Shown here in pieces: positions 32,682-33,132 of a stretch of DNA of 33,132 nt. The stretch is from an uncultured Bacillota bacterium. Its GTDB lineage: Bacteria > Bacillota > Clostridia > Tissierellales > Tepidimicrobiaceae. The position numbers and the translations under genes are program-made. The DNA is taken from assembly GCA_937967955.1 (NCBI GenBank), contig CALBUB010000136.1:1-33132 (forward strand). Reading direction: 5' to 3'. Numbering within the stretch: the first letter of the stretch is position 1; every line of letters begins with the position of its first letter. Under the pieces are notes generated by a model, which saw only the letters and a program-made list of their open reading frames with translations, ran no database searches and was not told the origin of the DNA.

Positions 32682-33132
32682 ATGGTTACAATAGTATTAA
32701 AAGGGCTTAGAGATACTGAGGAATTTGGAGAAAGATTGGGCAACATACTAAAAGGTGGAGATGTTCTATCTTTAACAGGAGATCTAGGGGCAGGCAAGAC
32801 AACTCTTACTAAATCCATTGGCAAGGGTTTAGGAGTGGAAGAATACATAACCAGTCCCACTTTTGCCCTGATAAACGAATATAATGGTAGAGTAAAAGTA
32901 TACCACTTTGATGTATATAGATTGGATAATGTAGACGATCTATACGACTTAGGCTTTGAAGATTATTTCTATTCCGATGGAGTTACCATTGTAGAATGGG
33001 GAGATAGAATCAGTGAACTTCTACCAGAAGAAACAATCCATATACACATTGAGAAGGGAAAGGAACTGGATGAAAGAATAGTTACCATTTCTGGAGAAGG
33101 AGAAAGATACAGTCAAATAGTTAAGGAGTTGA
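32682..33132 (+). CDS. tsaE: tRNA threonylcarbamoyladenosine synthesis ATPase TsaE (partial at window edge)
   Basis: TsaE is the ATPase that, with TsaB and TsaD, makes the t6A modification at position 37 of ANN-decoding tRNAs. 150 codons are open to the edge, close to full family length. Seen are the Walker A GDLGAGKTT, the Thr/Ser motif ITSPTFALINEYNG, YHFDVYRL and the Walker-B-like VTIVEWGDRI, followed by LPEETIHIHI. GGAAGG lies 8 nt before the ATG at 32682. In Firmicutes tsaB, rimI and tsaD commonly follow, so these are expected beyond the edge. Confidence 0.95.
   Translation, partial: MVTIVLKGLRDTEEFGERLGNILKGGDVLSLTGDLGAGKTTLTKSIGKGLGVEEYITSPTFALINEYNGRVKVYHFDVYRLDNVDDLYDLGFEDYFYSDGVTIVEWGDRISELLPEETIHIHIEKGKELDERIVTISGEGERYSQIVKEL

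Overview
The window reads as chromosome of a low-GC, Gram-positive anaerobe of clostridial type (Bacillota; Tissierellia-like would be my guess, not provable here). Codon use is rich in ATA, AGA and AGG, strong GGAGG-type ribosome sites and TTG/GTG starts are common, and terminators are U-tailed hairpins. A B. subtilis-like gene order (flaG-fliD-fliS-fliT position-hpf-secA-prfB) is preserved. The cell should be flagellated.

Layout. 1-482 (-): cupin protein, cut by the left edge. 593-3520 (+): msrB, two fused defence-gene remnants (a PLD-type helicase N-terminus joined to an RloB C-terminus), and an MFS carrier. 3659-9662 (-): glycosyltransferase, YihY/BrkB membrane protein, S9 peptidase and a 573-residue unknown. 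9863-14715 (-): a complete ABC importer operon (DUF3798 lipoprotein, double ATPase, two permeases) behind a perfect sigma-A promoter and a 200-nt leader. 15102-15290 (-): a stub of an aromatic-acid-exporter-like protein. 15427-19094 (+): a VTT/DedA-like protein, then a flagellar cap and chaperone operon with a sigma-D-like promoter. 19095-19565: a non-coding stretch with a dense DnaA-box cluster, followed by hpf. 20179-28234 (+): DUF5317 protein, secA, prfB (programmed frameshift), tex and a soluble histidine kinase. 28259-30272 (+): ATP-NAD-kinase-like protein, then an FMN riboswitch controlling ribU. 30343-32332 (-): two AT-rich orphan genes, one with an intact signal-peptide frame but a TAG where the start codon should be. 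32682-end (+): tsaE, cut by the right edge.

Working together: flaG/fliD/fliS/FlgN-like build and chaperone the filament cap; secA, prfB, hpf and tex are housekeeping genes for export, translation and transcription; the FMN switch shuts off riboflavin uptake when FMN is plentiful; the DUF3798 operon imports an unknown solute. No prophage, insertion sequence, CRISPR array, tRNA or rRNA was seen. The points most worth a second look are the DnaA-box cluster far from any visible dnaA, the chimeric defence-gene scar, the start-less secreted protein, and the leader of the DUF3798 operon.
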